Under the pieces are notes generated by a model, which was given only the letters and a program-made list of their open reading frames with translations, ran no database searches and was not told the DNA's origin. A stretch of 56,621 nucleotides of DNA from Candidatus Fermentithermobacillaceae bacterium (GTDB taxonomy: Bacteria > Bacillota > Sulfobacillia > Fermentithermobacillales > Fermentithermobacillaceae). This document shows, piece by piece, positions 8,208-16,784 of this stretch (position 1 is the first letter of the stretch; every line of letters begins with the position of its first letter). The position numbers and the translations under genes are program-made. The stretch covers positions 1-56,621 of the forward strand of contig JAGPNE010000005.1 of NCBI GenBank assembly GCA_018052455.1, written 5' to 3'.

Positions 8208-9281
8208 TCAGCTGTATATGTGCCTGCTGTTACAAAGGGTAATTTCAGGAACTACCGGACAGCCACCTAAGCATGAACCGTATTGGGGGCAACCCGAACA
8301 TTTTCCGTGAAAACGGCTCCGGAACGTGTCAAACGGCTCGCTATTCCATGCGCCCTCAATTCCATGGCCGCGAATGCTTACGCCGAAAGAGGGATTCTGT
8401 TCAAAGCTGCAGGGGTAAAGTCTGCAATCTGGAGATATATAGGCGGAAAACCGTCCTGCTTCGCATGCTTCCATACACATTGGGTGTATATTTGGAGAAA
8501 ACTGAAGCAAAGCCGGAACGCTGCAGCTGTCAAAGCCGGCTCTATCAGCGTACCTATGCTCATTGAAGAGGGAAAAGAAATGCCTGACCCTGGGATCATC
8601 AACCTGCAGGACTTGTTCATGCGTCCCAAGGCCCACTGGTTTGTGGAGCAGAAAAATGATTCTGTTGATTTCCTTCGGGTATTTCTTTTGCTCCATCATT
8701 TCGATGGCCTCGTCGATGGTCGCATTGGATAGGCAATAGTGGATATTTGTGCGGATGCCGTAGCTAAGAAACAGTTCAATGGCTCGCAGAGTGTATTGGT
8801 TTCGGTACCAGCTCACTGCGACAGCGCCGCAGTACTTCTTGATGTCGGGCAGAAGGTGTTCATCTAGCCCAAAGCCGGATGTAGTGAAATTGGGGACCAC
8901 GCCGTTATCCCGGGCGTACTTGATGATCTGTAGGAAATCCTCATGCATATCTGGGTCTCCCCGACCGCCCAGGGCAATTTGGAAGGTTCTTCCGCGGCAT
9001 TCGTCGATAATGGCCTTAAAGTCTTCAAAGGGCATATTGGGTTCTATCAGCCCTAAGCCGTTCTGATAGCACTCGACGCCTGACTGGAGACACAGACCGC
9101 TCTGCCCGTGGGCACAGTGCCCCATGATCCCGATGTCGAGAAGTTCAGGGAAACTGCCCATAAAGGGATCGATTCCCGTGTCATTGCCGTCCGCATCGTA
9201 TATGTTAGAACGGATACCCATGCCAGTATCCGGATCAAACGCGGACATATAGCGATATCTCTCGTCTTTTATGATTTTCAT
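8208..9281 (-). CDS. Radical SAM/SPASM enzyme with atypical Cx7Cx6C motif
   Basis: This is a 357-residue enzyme. The usual CxxxCxxC of radical SAM proteins is replaced by Cys56-x7-Cys64-x6-Cys71 in GHCAHGQSGLC...ECYQNG. The SAM-binding GGEP-like loop appears as ALGGRGDPDMHEDF. The C-terminal third is a SPASM region for auxiliary iron-sulphur clusters: CMEAC, CRLYPCSF, then CSGCPQYGSCLGGCPVV and a last cysteine near the end. Such enzymes modify peptides or proteins in RiPP-like systems. Its ATG overlaps the stop of the upstream membrane protein gene by four bases (ATGA), so the two are translationally coupled, and the VTNSSS protein follows downstream. The likely role is post-translational modification of that neighbour (inference). 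The fold assignment is firm; the reaction is unknown. Confidence 0.8.
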   Translation of the reverse strand: MKIIKDERYRYMSAFDPDTGMGIRSNIYDADGNDTGIDPFMGSFPELLDIGIMGHCAHGQSGLCLQSGVECYQNGLGLIEPNMPFEDFKAIIDECRGRTFQIALGGRGDPDMHEDFLQIIKYARDNGVVPNFTTSGFGLDEHLLPDIKKYCGAVAVSWYRNQYTLRAIELFLSYGIRTNIHYCLSNATIDEAIEMMEQKKYPKEINRIIFLLHKPVGLGTHEQVLQVDDPRVRHFFSLFNEHRYADRAGFDSCSVPALLQFSPNIHPMCMEACEAGRFSAYISPDCRLYPCSFEQNPSFGVSIRGHGIEGAWNSEPFDTFRSRFHGKCSGCPQYGSCLGGCPVVPEITLCNSRHIYS

Positions 9282-10111
9282 GGATTCTCTAATCGCGCTC
9301 CTGACGGTACAAAGAGCATCACAACTGCAGCGACAATGAGACCTACGCCTAACTGGTACCCTCCGTACTTGGCTTTCATCAAAATGAGCGGTGCGTCCAG
9401 CAAAAGCCCTCCGACAAATCCCGTGAGAAGGATGTAAAGAGAATCATCTGAGTAATTGTTCTTGATCTTGAACGTCCTTGAGATGTCCGATGCGGCGAGT
9501 CGACCGAATTTGAAAATCCAGTGTTTGCGGCCTTCCCCGAGAAGATAGGTGACTGTGAAAGAGATGACTAAGCAGACGAAATACTTGTCGATTTTGTTTC
9601 TTGCCCCAGAGAACCGACTGTAACTAGCAAAATTGTTGGCGACGATAAGCCCAAGGCCGCCGCCTAGAAGGAGGTAGAAATACGCCTTTTTCGAAACGCG
9701 TTCAAAACTCTTTTTCACTCCCGGTACAAATCCTGTGATGGGCTCGAGCGCCTTGGCAAAGCCGACATCGCTGATCCGCTGGACAAGTTTCTTGCCAAAC
9801 GTGAAGATTATGATCCAATAAATCGTTTTTGGGATGATGTTGTTGTACGTTGCTGTGAGAAAGATCACAGGTGTCTTAATGAACTTCGGAATATGGCGTG
9901 CGATTGTATCCCACCAGAATACGAACTGAATCAGAATCACAATGCCGATCTGAAGCAGAAGAGTTCCTAGCATTTCCGGGAGGCTATGGATGCCTGTCTT
10001 GCCCAGTTCCAAAAGCCACGAGAAGAGTGTTTCTTGGGGAACTTCCCCGTAGTCGGGTAGCGGTTCTTCACCGGTTTCGGGGATTTCTGCGAAAGCACTG
10101 TTGCTTTTCAT
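9278..10111 (-). CDS. Six-helix membrane protein, first gene of the radical SAM cassette
   Basis: This 277-residue integral membrane protein has an acidic N-terminal tail (EIPETGEEPLPDYGEV) and about six hydrophobic segments, including IGIVILIQFVFWW, TIYWIIIFTFG, YLLLGGGLGLIVA, FVCLVISFTVTYLLG, GFVGGLLLDAPLILM and GVGLIVAAVVMLFV. I do not recognise the family. The ATG at 10109-10111 has GGAGAGG eight bases upstream; the in-frame GTG three codons earlier overlaps that site and is unlikely. The stop overlaps the radical SAM start by four bases. A channel, anchor or export role for the product of the cassette is possible but unproven. Confidence 0.65.
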   Translation of the reverse strand: MKSNSAFAEIPETGEEPLPDYGEVPQETLFSWLLELGKTGIHSLPEMLGTLLLQIGIVILIQFVFWWDTIARHIPKFIKTPVIFLTATYNNIIPKTIYWIIIFTFGKKLVQRISDVGFAKALEPITGFVPGVKKSFERVSKKAYFYLLLGGGLGLIVANNFASYSRFSGARNKIDKYFVCLVISFTVTYLLGEGRKHWIFKFGRLAASDISRTFKIKNNYSDDSLYILLTGFVGGLLLDAPLILMKAKYGGYQLGVGLIVAAVVMLFVPSGARLENP

Positions 10112-10697
10112 ACTATTCACCTCTCCTAAAGACTCACATTGGATAAAGAGGTAACCAAAGAACCGGTTTTGTGTATTAATGACCCAAAGTGCAATTATAT
10201 TGGCTCATAACAAAGAATTTCCTACCCCAATCAAAAATAACTATTTGAGTTCATCCATGGCGAAAAACCTCCCTTTTGTATCTAATTTACTGAATTAGTA
10301 GTTCGATGCCTAACGCTCGTTACCTCCTTTTACCTCCAAAAACCCACAAATATTTCATCGATATGATCGATCTTCTAATGAGCTCCATGTGGTTTAAACA
10401 AATACAGAAACGGGTCATCGGGAAACTCAAGTTGTTTTGGCTCAGATGCAGCGCTGCTGGGATAACATTGCCTGTCAGAGGGCATAAGCGAAATAATGCA
10501 TATCTATGCGAGAGACAGCAGAAGACGTGAATGTGGTCTGCACCAATTATGAGCGAGCGCTGACAGTTGAGAAAAGCCTAGGAGTTCTGTGCTAAAGTGT
10601 ATGCGATAACACGTTTCTCTTAGTATGGGGCTTGCATTTGCTAAGAGGATTGACCCTGACGTGACAGAGGACACCAAAAAGTGAAGGGGAATAGAAA
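10112..10697. other. Intergenic region between divergent genes
   Basis: No gene is supported here. It must hold the promoter of the minus-strand trio and that of the GyrI-like gene, but no clear promoter hexamers stand out. CTCTTAG (10617-10623) and CTAAGAG (10641-10647) form a small palindrome 50 bases before the GyrI-like start, a possible operator or leader hairpin. Confidence 0.35.
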
Positions 10698-11339
10698 ATG
10701 GCTTTTGACTTTAAGAAAGAATACAAAGAGTTCTATATGCCGAAAGACAAACCGGAAATTGTGGATGTTCCGCAGGTGAATTATGTTGCCGTACGCGGTA
10801 GGGGCAATCCAAATGAGCAAGGAGGTGCCTACCAGCGGGCAATTGGCATCTTGTATGCTGTCTCATACACATTGAGAATGAGCTACAAAAGCGACTACAG
10901 AATTGAAGGGTTTTTTGAGTATGTTGTTCCGCCCTTAGAAGGATTTTGGTGGCAGGACGGAGTGGACGGCATGGACTATGGTCAGAAGGATTTATTGAGT
11001 TGGATTTCGGTGATTCGCCTTCCAGATTTTGTTGCCCGAAAGGACTTTGAGTGGGCTGTGGAGACAGCGTCTAAGAAGAAAAAGATGGATTGCTCATCGG
11101 CTGAGTTTCTTACTATTGAGGAAGGTTTATGTGTACAGATTATGCACTATGGATCATTCGATCACGAACCGGTATCGATTGCATTAATGGACGAATATCT
11201 CAAGGAAAATGGCTACGTAAACGATATGGCCGAGGGTCGCTTACATCACGAGATTTATATGTCTGATCCGCGTAAGGTTGCTCCGGAAAAATGTAGGACA
11301 GTCATTAGACACCCGATAAAAAAGAAGACTGACGATTGA
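10698..11339 (+). CDS. GyrI-like small-molecule-binding domain protein
   Basis: This is a 213-residue cytoplasmic protein of the stand-alone GyrI-like (SHS2-fold) group. The opening KEYKEFYMPKDKPEIVDVP and VNYVAVRGRGNPNE are characteristic, as is ISVIRLPDFVARKDFEWAVE in the middle and the binding-pocket strand LCVQIMHYGSFDHEP. Relatives bind hydrophobic or cationic ligands and some hydrolyse cyclopropanoids; the ligand here is unknown. The ATG is preceded by GAAGGGG. The next gene encodes a MerR-type regulator 169 bases downstream, and GyrI-like domains are often fused to or paired with MerR proteins, so they may share an inducer. Confidence 0.8.
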   Translation: MAFDFKKEYKEFYMPKDKPEIVDVPQVNYVAVRGRGNPNEQGGAYQRAIGILYAVSYTLRMSYKSDYRIEGFFEYVVPPLEGFWWQDGVDGMDYGQKDLLSWISVIRLPDFVARKDFEWAVETASKKKKMDCSSAEFLTIEEGLCVQIMHYGSFDHEPVSIALMDEYLKENGYVNDMAEGRLHHEIYMSDPRKVAPEKCRTVIRHPIKKKTDD

Positions 11340-11508
11340 TGTGTTTGCAAGATTAGGCGACCTTTTGTGAGTCTCAGCGGGAGCGTTGAAAGGGACGATT
11401 TGTCTCGGGCATATTCCCAATGTGTGAGACAAGAACGCTTCGTTTCTTTGAAGGAGCTGTTGACTACTGCCTGGGGGGTTAGCTTACGCTTTTTGTGAGG
11501 TGATAGAT

Positions 11509-12384
11509 ATGCTAATCAATGAAGTTAGCAAAGTTACAGGTCTGACAAAAAAGGCAATTGAATATTGTGTGCAACAGGGCTTAGTTTGTCCAGTTGTCTT
11601 GGAGAATGGATATAGGGACTTTGACGAGGGAGAAGTGGAGCGATTAACCCAGATTCGCGTCCTTAGAATGCTGGGCCTAAGCACGAATGAGATCAAGAAA
11701 GTGCTATCCGATGATTCTGGGGATACCTTGCGAACTCTGACAGTGAAAATGGAATTGGATGTTCAGAGAGAGCAAGCAAAGAAATCAATCCTCGACAAAT
11801 TGAGCGGTGGAGCCGATTATTCAGACATTGGTGCAGAATTGCAGGCAATTGAAGCCAGCAAAACGATTACTGAAAGACTGTTAGAGGCTTTTCCAGGATA
11901 TTACGGGAGGTTCATTTGTCTGCACTTTGCCTCATTCTTGAACCATCCTATCGAAACTGATGCCCAGCAACTAGCTTATGAGAGAGCAATAGATTTTTTA
12001 GATAATATGCCTGTGCTTGACTTGCCAGAGGAACTTCAGGAGTACTTGATGGAAGGTACAAAGGACCTTGGTACACGACAGATTACAGAAATGATTGAAA
12101 ATGTCAGAGAGTCTATCGATAATCCAGATGATTTTCTATCACACAACAAGGAGATGTTAGAGCAGTACTTCGCGTATAGACAATCTGATGAATACAGGAA
12201 GTCTCCTGCTTACAGGCTAATGTCTGTAATGAAAGAATTCAACAATACCAGCGGGTATTACGATGTGTTCATTCCGGCTCTGAGACAGTTAAGTCCTTCC
12301 TATGATGAATACCGCAAGCAGTTAGAAGTAGCGAACCAGAAGCTGCTTGCCAAGTACCCTGACGTTGAAAAACTAAATGAGTGA
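11509..12384 (+). CDS. MerR-family transcriptional regulator
   Basis: This is a 291-residue regulator. Residues 1-70 form the MerR winged helix: INEVSKVTGLTKKAIEYCVQ, GLVCPVVLENGYRDFDEGEV and IRVLRMLGLSTNEIKKVL. A coiled-coil dimerisation helix follows, and then a 150-residue helical domain (YYGRFICLHFASFLNHPIET) that I do not recognise, presumably effector-sensing. The ATG at 11509 has GTGAGG eight bases upstream; an in-frame GTG nine bases earlier overlaps the ribosome site. It is followed 37 bases on by an unknown 503-residue protein, possibly a target or partner. Confidence 0.8.
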   Translation: MLINEVSKVTGLTKKAIEYCVQQGLVCPVVLENGYRDFDEGEVERLTQIRVLRMLGLSTNEIKKVLSDDSGDTLRTLTVKMELDVQREQAKKSILDKLSGGADYSDIGAELQAIEASKTITERLLEAFPGYYGRFICLHFASFLNHPIETDAQQLAYERAIDFLDNMPVLDLPEELQEYLMEGTKDLGTRQITEMIENVRESIDNPDDFLSHNKEMLEQYFAYRQSDEYRKSPAYRLMSVMKEFNNTSGYYDVFIPALRQLSPSYDEYRKQLEVANQKLLAKYPDVEKLNE

Positions 12385-12420
12385 GTAGTGTTACGATGAA
12401 CACAGAAGAGATGCGAGGTC

Positions 12421-13932
12421 ATGATGACAACTACCTATGAAGAATACTTGAAATTGAACATCGATGACTCCCGAATCGGCTTGGAGCAGCGTGGGAGCGA
12501 GGGCAACTATTTTTGCACCCCTAAAGGAGCTCAAGTCATTGGCTGGGCTGGTGTAGATGGTATTCACTTTTGTTTTTTACCTGGTTTTGAAGATATGGTG
12601 TTTGTTGTTAGTCCAACGAGCACACCCGGAGACTATGTGCATCCGGTGGCAAGGACTTTCACAGACTTCTTGCGGCTCCTTTTGGCCTGTGGTGACGTTT
12701 CGGTGCTGGAGCAAGTACACCGCTTGGGAGAGACACAGTTCGACGTGTTTTTGCTGAGCAGTCCTCCTACTGTACAACAACAAGCTGTGCTAGATCTCAT
12801 TCAGCAAAGACTGGACCTCACACCTATGCCGCAGCCTTTTGGATATATCAAACGGCTTCAGGATGAGTTTGACTATAGCTGTATCGAGTTTGGGAGAACA
12901 TACCATGAGTTGGTTCTTGGTGAGCAGCCCAACGTACCTCAATGGAAAGTCTATTTTGAGGGCAGTTTTTGGGGGCATCATGGCCGTGAAAGAGCTGGCA
13001 AGGGAATTCCCATAGATAAGCAGTTTATCTGGGGCGATGAAGAGTGGTGTATTCCGGCGGTCTACACCTGCAGTAAAGGTTTGGTCGTAGACTTCTGTGC
13101 GAAGGTTCCGGCTGAGCGCATAGGTTCTTTTATGAAGAAGTGGAATCTATCTATTCAAGACGACGGAATCGACTTCAGCGATGAAGAGCGGATTCAGATA
13201 GAGACAGAAAACCCGCTGGCTGTCGATATTAACCCGGTAATTCTGTTGAACGGAACTGTCGTAGAATCCTCTCACAATTGCGGACTGTCCTGGAATCCTT
13301 GCCTGGCGGAAGGTAACGGTATGGAGGCAAAGGCCGTGGTCGAGCACTATGGCCTTGATCCTGCTTATGGCTGGATAATCTGGCGATTTGCTTTCCCATG
13401 GCCGAAGAAACGCAAATCCCAGATCATGACGCTCAGCGTAACACTCATTAAGGAGCCTGTCGCTATACAAGGACCGCGTTTTGGCGTGTCGGCGCCCGGC
13501 GAGCGAGTTGAGTTTACGCATCCGAACACCAACCTAAAGCACGTACTAACCGTGAAGGAGTGTGAGCGAAAGAGATTTCCCGATGAACATTTTAGCTCCT
13601 TCGATCAAGAGTTCCCAACCCATTACATTGCGATGAACTATGACCTTTTCCCGGATCTGCCGGATGGCGCTTTTGCAGTGATTGACTGTGTTCCCTCGGA
13701 CCAGTCTGTAACGAAGGAGACCAGTTCCAATAAGCTGCCGGCAGATAACAGTGTCTGCATCGGGATCATCAGCGGCCCAGATGGTCCCAATGCCGGAATT
13801 GTCGGGGGCAGCGGCCAAAGCAGACTCCGGATGGTCTTTTCGAAATTACACTTTCAGCCAGTGGAACATGTGGAGTGGCGCATGGTGTTTTACGAAAAAG
13901 ACCGCGAAGATGTTACAGTGAAGCTCATATAG
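12421..13932 (+). CDS. Conserved hypothetical protein, 503 residues
   Basis: This soluble protein has no membrane segment or signal peptide. The N-terminal half (YFCTPKGAQVIGWAGVDGIH, ARTFTDFLRLLLACGDVSVL) recalls uncharacterised proteins common in clostridial genomes. The C-terminal half is beta-rich (GIISGPDGPNAGIVGGSGQS). Tryptophans are frequent. I cannot assign a function. ATG 12421 and ATG 12424 are both plausible after CGAGG. It follows the MerR regulator closely and probably shares its transcript. The 286 bases downstream hold nothing I can identify. Confidence 0.6.
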   Translation: MMTTTYEEYLKLNIDDSRIGLEQRGSEGNYFCTPKGAQVIGWAGVDGIHFCFLPGFEDMVFVVSPTSTPGDYVHPVARTFTDFLRLLLACGDVSVLEQVHRLGETQFDVFLLSSPPTVQQQAVLDLIQQRLDLTPMPQPFGYIKRLQDEFDYSCIEFGRTYHELVLGEQPNVPQWKVYFEGSFWGHHGRERAGKGIPIDKQFIWGDEEWCIPAVYTCSKGLVVDFCAKVPAERIGSFMKKWNLSIQDDGIDFSDEERIQIETENPLAVDINPVILLNGTVVESSHNCGLSWNPCLAEGNGMEAKAVVEHYGLDPAYGWIIWRFAFPWPKKRKSQIMTLSVTLIKEPVAIQGPRFGVSAPGERVEFTHPNTNLKHVLTVKECERKRFPDEHFSSFDQEFPTHYIAMNYDLFPDLPDGAFAVIDCVPSDQSVTKETSSNKLPADNSVCIGIISGPDGPNAGIVGGSGQSRLRMVFSKLHFQPVEHVEWRMVFYEKDREDVTVKLI

Positions 13933-14218
13933 ACACAATATTGGCAGACCGTGACCATAGCAAGAAGCGGGCAACTGTAGATTGTATCGTAGGAAAGCGA
14001 TGCACTCCGCTGATTCCTGGCGCTGTGCTTTATTTTTTGTGGGCGGCTACTGGCCATACACGCGAACTTGGCTCGTGCTAGTCAATTTACATATTCAGAC
14101 CTTCTCTCGGAAGGTATTATGAAGTAGATTGAAAGTACTAGAGAGATATTACTTTATAGGCTGGTGGTTTTGGCAGCTGATTCACCGTCCATGAAAACAC
14201 CTCAAGGAGGCTGAAGAT

Positions 14219-14611
14219 GTGGATAATGACGTTCAGAAAGTAAAAGCCGTTTTGGACAGCACAGGTATTTTGTACTCTAACGCAAAGGATAGGCACATAG
14301 AGGTCGAAGTAGGTGGCCCTACTCCCACAGATCTACTGCTTATGGCTGTGGCTGGGTGTAGCGGTCTTACTCTCAGGTCTTTGCTCGAACGGGATGGGCT
14401 AACTCCAGGGAGATTTGAAGTCTGTGTCGACGGTGTGAAAAGCGAAGAGCGCCCTAGAAAGTTCACAGAGATATTTGTAAAGTATGACATCGAGTGTGAG
14501 GGACTCACCGAGGACGCGTTAGACAAGTACCTAAAGATTACTGAATCGGTCTGCCCTGTGATCCAGTCGCTTAGCGCTGAGAGTCATCTGCAGTACACTT
14601 TGAACCAGTAA
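14219..14611 (+). CDS. OsmC/Ohr-family peroxiredoxin-like protein
   Basis: This 130-residue protein has the OsmC hallmark cysteines: one in MAVAGCSGLTLRSLLER (Cys47) and one in ITESVCPVIQSLS near residue 110. Together they form the peroxide-reducing pair in this family. Family members reduce organic or inorganic peroxides with thiol reductants, and some anaerobe versions have undefined substrates. GTG 14219 is the start, eight bases after AGGAGG; an overlapping ATG two bases upstream opens only an eight-codon frame. A hairpin follows directly and the next gene converges from the other strand. Confidence 0.85.
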   Translation: MDNDVQKVKAVLDSTGILYSNAKDRHIEVEVGGPTPTDLLLMAVAGCSGLTLRSLLERDGLTPGRFEVCVDGVKSEERPRKFTEIFVKYDIECEGLTEDALDKYLKITESVCPVIQSLSAESHLQYTLNQ

Positions 14612-14619
14612 CCTACTTC

Positions 14620-14647
14620 GGGGCGTCGAAGCTATTCTAGGCGCCCC
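14620..14647. terminator. Hairpin between convergent osmC-like and histidine kinase genes
   Basis: GGGGCG (14620-14625) pairs with CGCCCC (14642-14647). It sits between two convergent genes and could end transcripts from both sides, although T-runs are poor. Confidence 0.45.
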
Positions 14648-14665
14648 ACTTCTAATGTCACAGAC

Positions 14666-15904
14666 TCATTTGGGCGATACGGGTAACGAAACATAAAACA
14701 CATTGCCCTTATGAGGGTCACTCTCTGCCCATATCTTTCCCTTATGGGCAGAAACTATATTTTGGGCGATGGAAAGGCCTAGGCCGAAACCTCCGTCGCT
14801 TTGCCTCGACTTGTCGACGCGGTAGAACCGTTGGAATATATCATCCAGCTCGTCAGCGGGAATGGGCTGTCCTTCATTCGCCACTGATAGGAGAACTGAT
14901 TTCTTCGAAGGATCGTCCAGGTCTACAGATATAAGGCCGCCTTTCGGCGTATATTTGATGGCGTTTTCCAGCAGAATATCGACTAACTGGCGGAGTTTTT
15001 CTGGGTCTCCATGAACAACGATATTATCCTTTACTTTGTACTCAAAGGTCTTTCCCTCATCGTATATGGTCGACTCAAAAAGAAGGACGCTGTCCATGAC
15101 AATGTCGCTTAAGCATACTGGGATAAGATGAAAAGGTGCTTCTGCATGGTCGGATTTGGCCAAGGATAGCATGCTTTCGATCAGGCGTTTCATCCTGAGC
15201 CCTTCAGCTTTTATGTTCTCAATCCTCTCAGATTGTTTATCATCTTTGTCGGCATCTTCTGAATCTAGCATTTCTGCGTTGGAGAGTATGACCGTAAGAG
15301 GCGTTCTTAGCTCATGGGAAGCGTCTGCTATGAACTGGCGTTGGCTTTCCCAGGCACGTTCTACAGGTCCTACTGCCCATCGCGCAAGGAGTATGCTCAG
15401 CACGAAGAAGGCAAGCAGTGCGCCTGCACCTATTGAAAGAGAGGTCACCACTAAGTTGCGCAGAATGGCAGTTTCCATAGATGTGTCTGCAAAGGCAATG
15501 AGCGTTGTGCCATTTATCTCACGCCTTAGGTATCGCAGGTCATGGCTTTTGATTGTGCCGAAAGTCTCTTCGTTTGAAAGAGCCAGAGCGACAATACTTG
15601 CAAGGTCAGATTCGCCGATATTATATATCCGGTTGAGGAGAACGCGATATGTGCCATCCTCACTGGCTTCTATCACCATAGTGGGCATCCGCGAGTTGGG
15701 GGGCGGTCCGCCTGGGGTTTGCGGAGGCATGCCCGATATTTGCGACAGTGCTCTGTCATCCAAGGATTGCTGTAGCACCATCATGCTATTTCTTTCTATG
15801 TCTTTTTGGGTCGTTATTAGCATTGTGAGGAATATGGCAAGCAAGATGAGCGTGACTACGCTCATCATCATGGCAACGAATTTCGTCCGCAGCGCCTTAA
15901 TCAC
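14666..15904 (-). CDS. Sensor histidine kinase (two-component system)
   Basis: This 412-residue membrane kinase has TM1 at about 10-32, an extracytoplasmic sensor of about 115 residues with a proline-rich stretch (PQTPGGPPPNSRMP), and TM2 at about 150-174. The H-box ASHELRTPLTVILSN carries phospho-acceptor His197, followed by an N-box (LLENAIKYTPKGG), a G-box (GFGLGLSIAQNIV) and an F-box. The start is GTG 15904, with AGAGG seven bases upstream inside the end of the regulator gene, so the genes overlap by eight bases. It presumably senses an envelope signal and phosphorylates the neighbouring OmpR-type regulator. Confidence 0.9.
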   Translation of the reverse strand: MIKALRTKFVAMMMSVVTLILLAIFLTMLITTQKDIERNSMMVLQQSLDDRALSQISGMPPQTPGGPPPNSRMPTMVIEASEDGTYRVLLNRIYNIGESDLASIVALALSNEETFGTIKSHDLRYLRREINGTTLIAFADTSMETAILRNLVVTSLSIGAGALLAFFVLSILLARWAVGPVERAWESQRQFIADASHELRTPLTVILSNAEMLDSEDADKDDKQSERIENIKAEGLRMKRLIESMLSLAKSDHAEAPFHLIPVCLSDIVMDSVLLFESTIYDEGKTFEYKVKDNIVVHGDPEKLRQLVDILLENAIKYTPKGGLISVDLDDPSKKSVLLSVANEGQPIPADELDDIFQRFYRVDKSRQSDGGFGLGLSIAQNIVSAHKGKIWAESDPHKGNVFYVSLPVSPK

Positions 15905-16574
15905 TTTTGACCTCTAGGTGGTAACCAATAGATCTTACGGCCGTAATCCTTACGCTTGATCGTATGTGCGCCAGTTTCTTCCTGAGAAATGTCATATAGA
16001 CCTCGACCACGTTCCCTTCCGTTTCACTGTCATAGCCCCAAACTTTTGTCTGTAACATTTCCTTTGAGATCAATCTCCCCTGGTTCTCCACAAGCAGTCT
16101 CAAGATCTCTAGTTCTTTTGCCCGTAGCCGGACAAACCTGTCGCTGCAGCGAACTTCAGCCGATGATATGTCCAGTACAATATCGCCAAAGGCTAGTTCC
16201 TGAGACTGAAACTCTCCTCTTCGTCTGGTTATCGCTCTAAGACAAGCTAGGAGTTCGGCAGTTTCAAAGGGTTTTGTTAGGTAATAGTCGGATCCCAAGT
16301 TCAAGCCTTTTACGCGGTCATCCAGTTCAGACTTGGCGGTAAGCATAAGGACAGGGGTGTGAATCCCATTATCGCGCAGCTCACTGAGCACTTGGTATCC
16401 GGTCATTTTGGGGAGCATGATATCCAGGATTATAGCATCGTATATACCGCTCATTGCGTTATCCAGACCTGCTTCACCGTCGTATGCAATGTCGGTTATA
16501 TAGTTATTTTGGGCTAGAATATCTGCCAGGGTTTTAGCCAATCTCTTTTCATCCTCTATGATTAGGATCCGCAT
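15897..16574 (-). CDS. OmpR/PhoB-family response regulator
   Basis: This is a 225-residue regulator. The receiver domain starts MRILIIEDEKRLAKTLADIL, with the acidic pocket, phospho-acceptor Asp51 (AIILDIMLPKMTGY), MLTAKS and the conserved lysine in LTKPF. The C-terminal winged helix includes LRAKELEILRLLVENQGRL and VVEVYMTFLRKKL. The ATG at 16574 is chosen because GAAGGGG precedes it; the frame stays open 14 codons further without a better site. It is co-transcribed with the kinase and divergent from the VTC-DUF4956-CotH operon. Tandem TTTAAG boxes upstream in both directions are probably its binding sites. Confidence 0.9.
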   Translation of the reverse strand: MRILIIEDEKRLAKTLADILAQNNYITDIAYDGEAGLDNAMSGIYDAIILDIMLPKMTGYQVLSELRDNGIHTPVLMLTAKSELDDRVKGLNLGSDYYLTKPFETAELLACLRAITRRRGEFQSQELAFGDIVLDISSAEVRCSDRFVRLRAKELEILRLLVENQGRLISKEMLQTKVWGYDSETEGNVVEVYMTFLRKKLAHIRSSVRITAVRSIGYHLEVKSD

Positions 16575-16651
16575 TAAACTCTTACCCCTTCGGTAGAATT
16601 GGTACTGCAAAAACATTCTAATCCTTTAGATCAATATAAACCATGTGTAGA

Positions 16652-16668
16652 TTAAACCTACCTTAAAG
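16652..16668 (-). promoter_or_regulatory. Candidate OmpR-type tandem box for the two-component operon
   Basis: Read on the minus strand, TTTAAG-GTAGG-TTTAA(T) gives two half-sites 11 bases apart, the usual spacing for OmpR-family dimers. A TATATT -10-like hexamer lies 12 bases downstream (16633-16638). This suggests autoregulation. Confidence 0.5.
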
Positions 16669-16713
16669 ACCCCTTAGGGTTTGCTCTTTCTCGAATAAAT
16701 GCTTTTTCCGCGA

Positions 16714-16730
16714 TTTAAGCCTGGTTTAAG
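16714..16730 (+). promoter_or_regulatory. Candidate OmpR-type tandem box for the VTC-CotH operon
   Basis: TTTAAG-CCTGG-TTTAAG repeats with an 11-base period. It matches the oppositely oriented copy 46 bases away (shared TTTAAGnnnGGTTTAA). TACTAT/TATACC -10-like sequences follow at 16741-16749. This suggests activation of the operon by the adjacent response regulator. Confidence 0.55.
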
Positions 16731-16784
16731 TCTCGTGTCCTACTATACCGATTGCCCGCTACGAATCTCGAAGGAGGTAAGGAA

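Noticed and set aside
10306..10530. Open frame of 74 codons on the plus strand
   Set aside because: No ribosome site, no recognisable motif and unusual composition; it lies in an intergenic region between divergent genes.
13933..14218. Possible small gene or regulatory RNA before the OsmC-like gene
   Set aside because: No frame with a ribosome site and no convincing hairpin were found.
15156..15917. 253-codon open frame antisense to the histidine kinase gene
   Set aside because: The opposite strand encodes a complete, motif-rich kinase; this is a shadow frame. The same applies to long antisense frames at 39550-40311 and 55398-56174.
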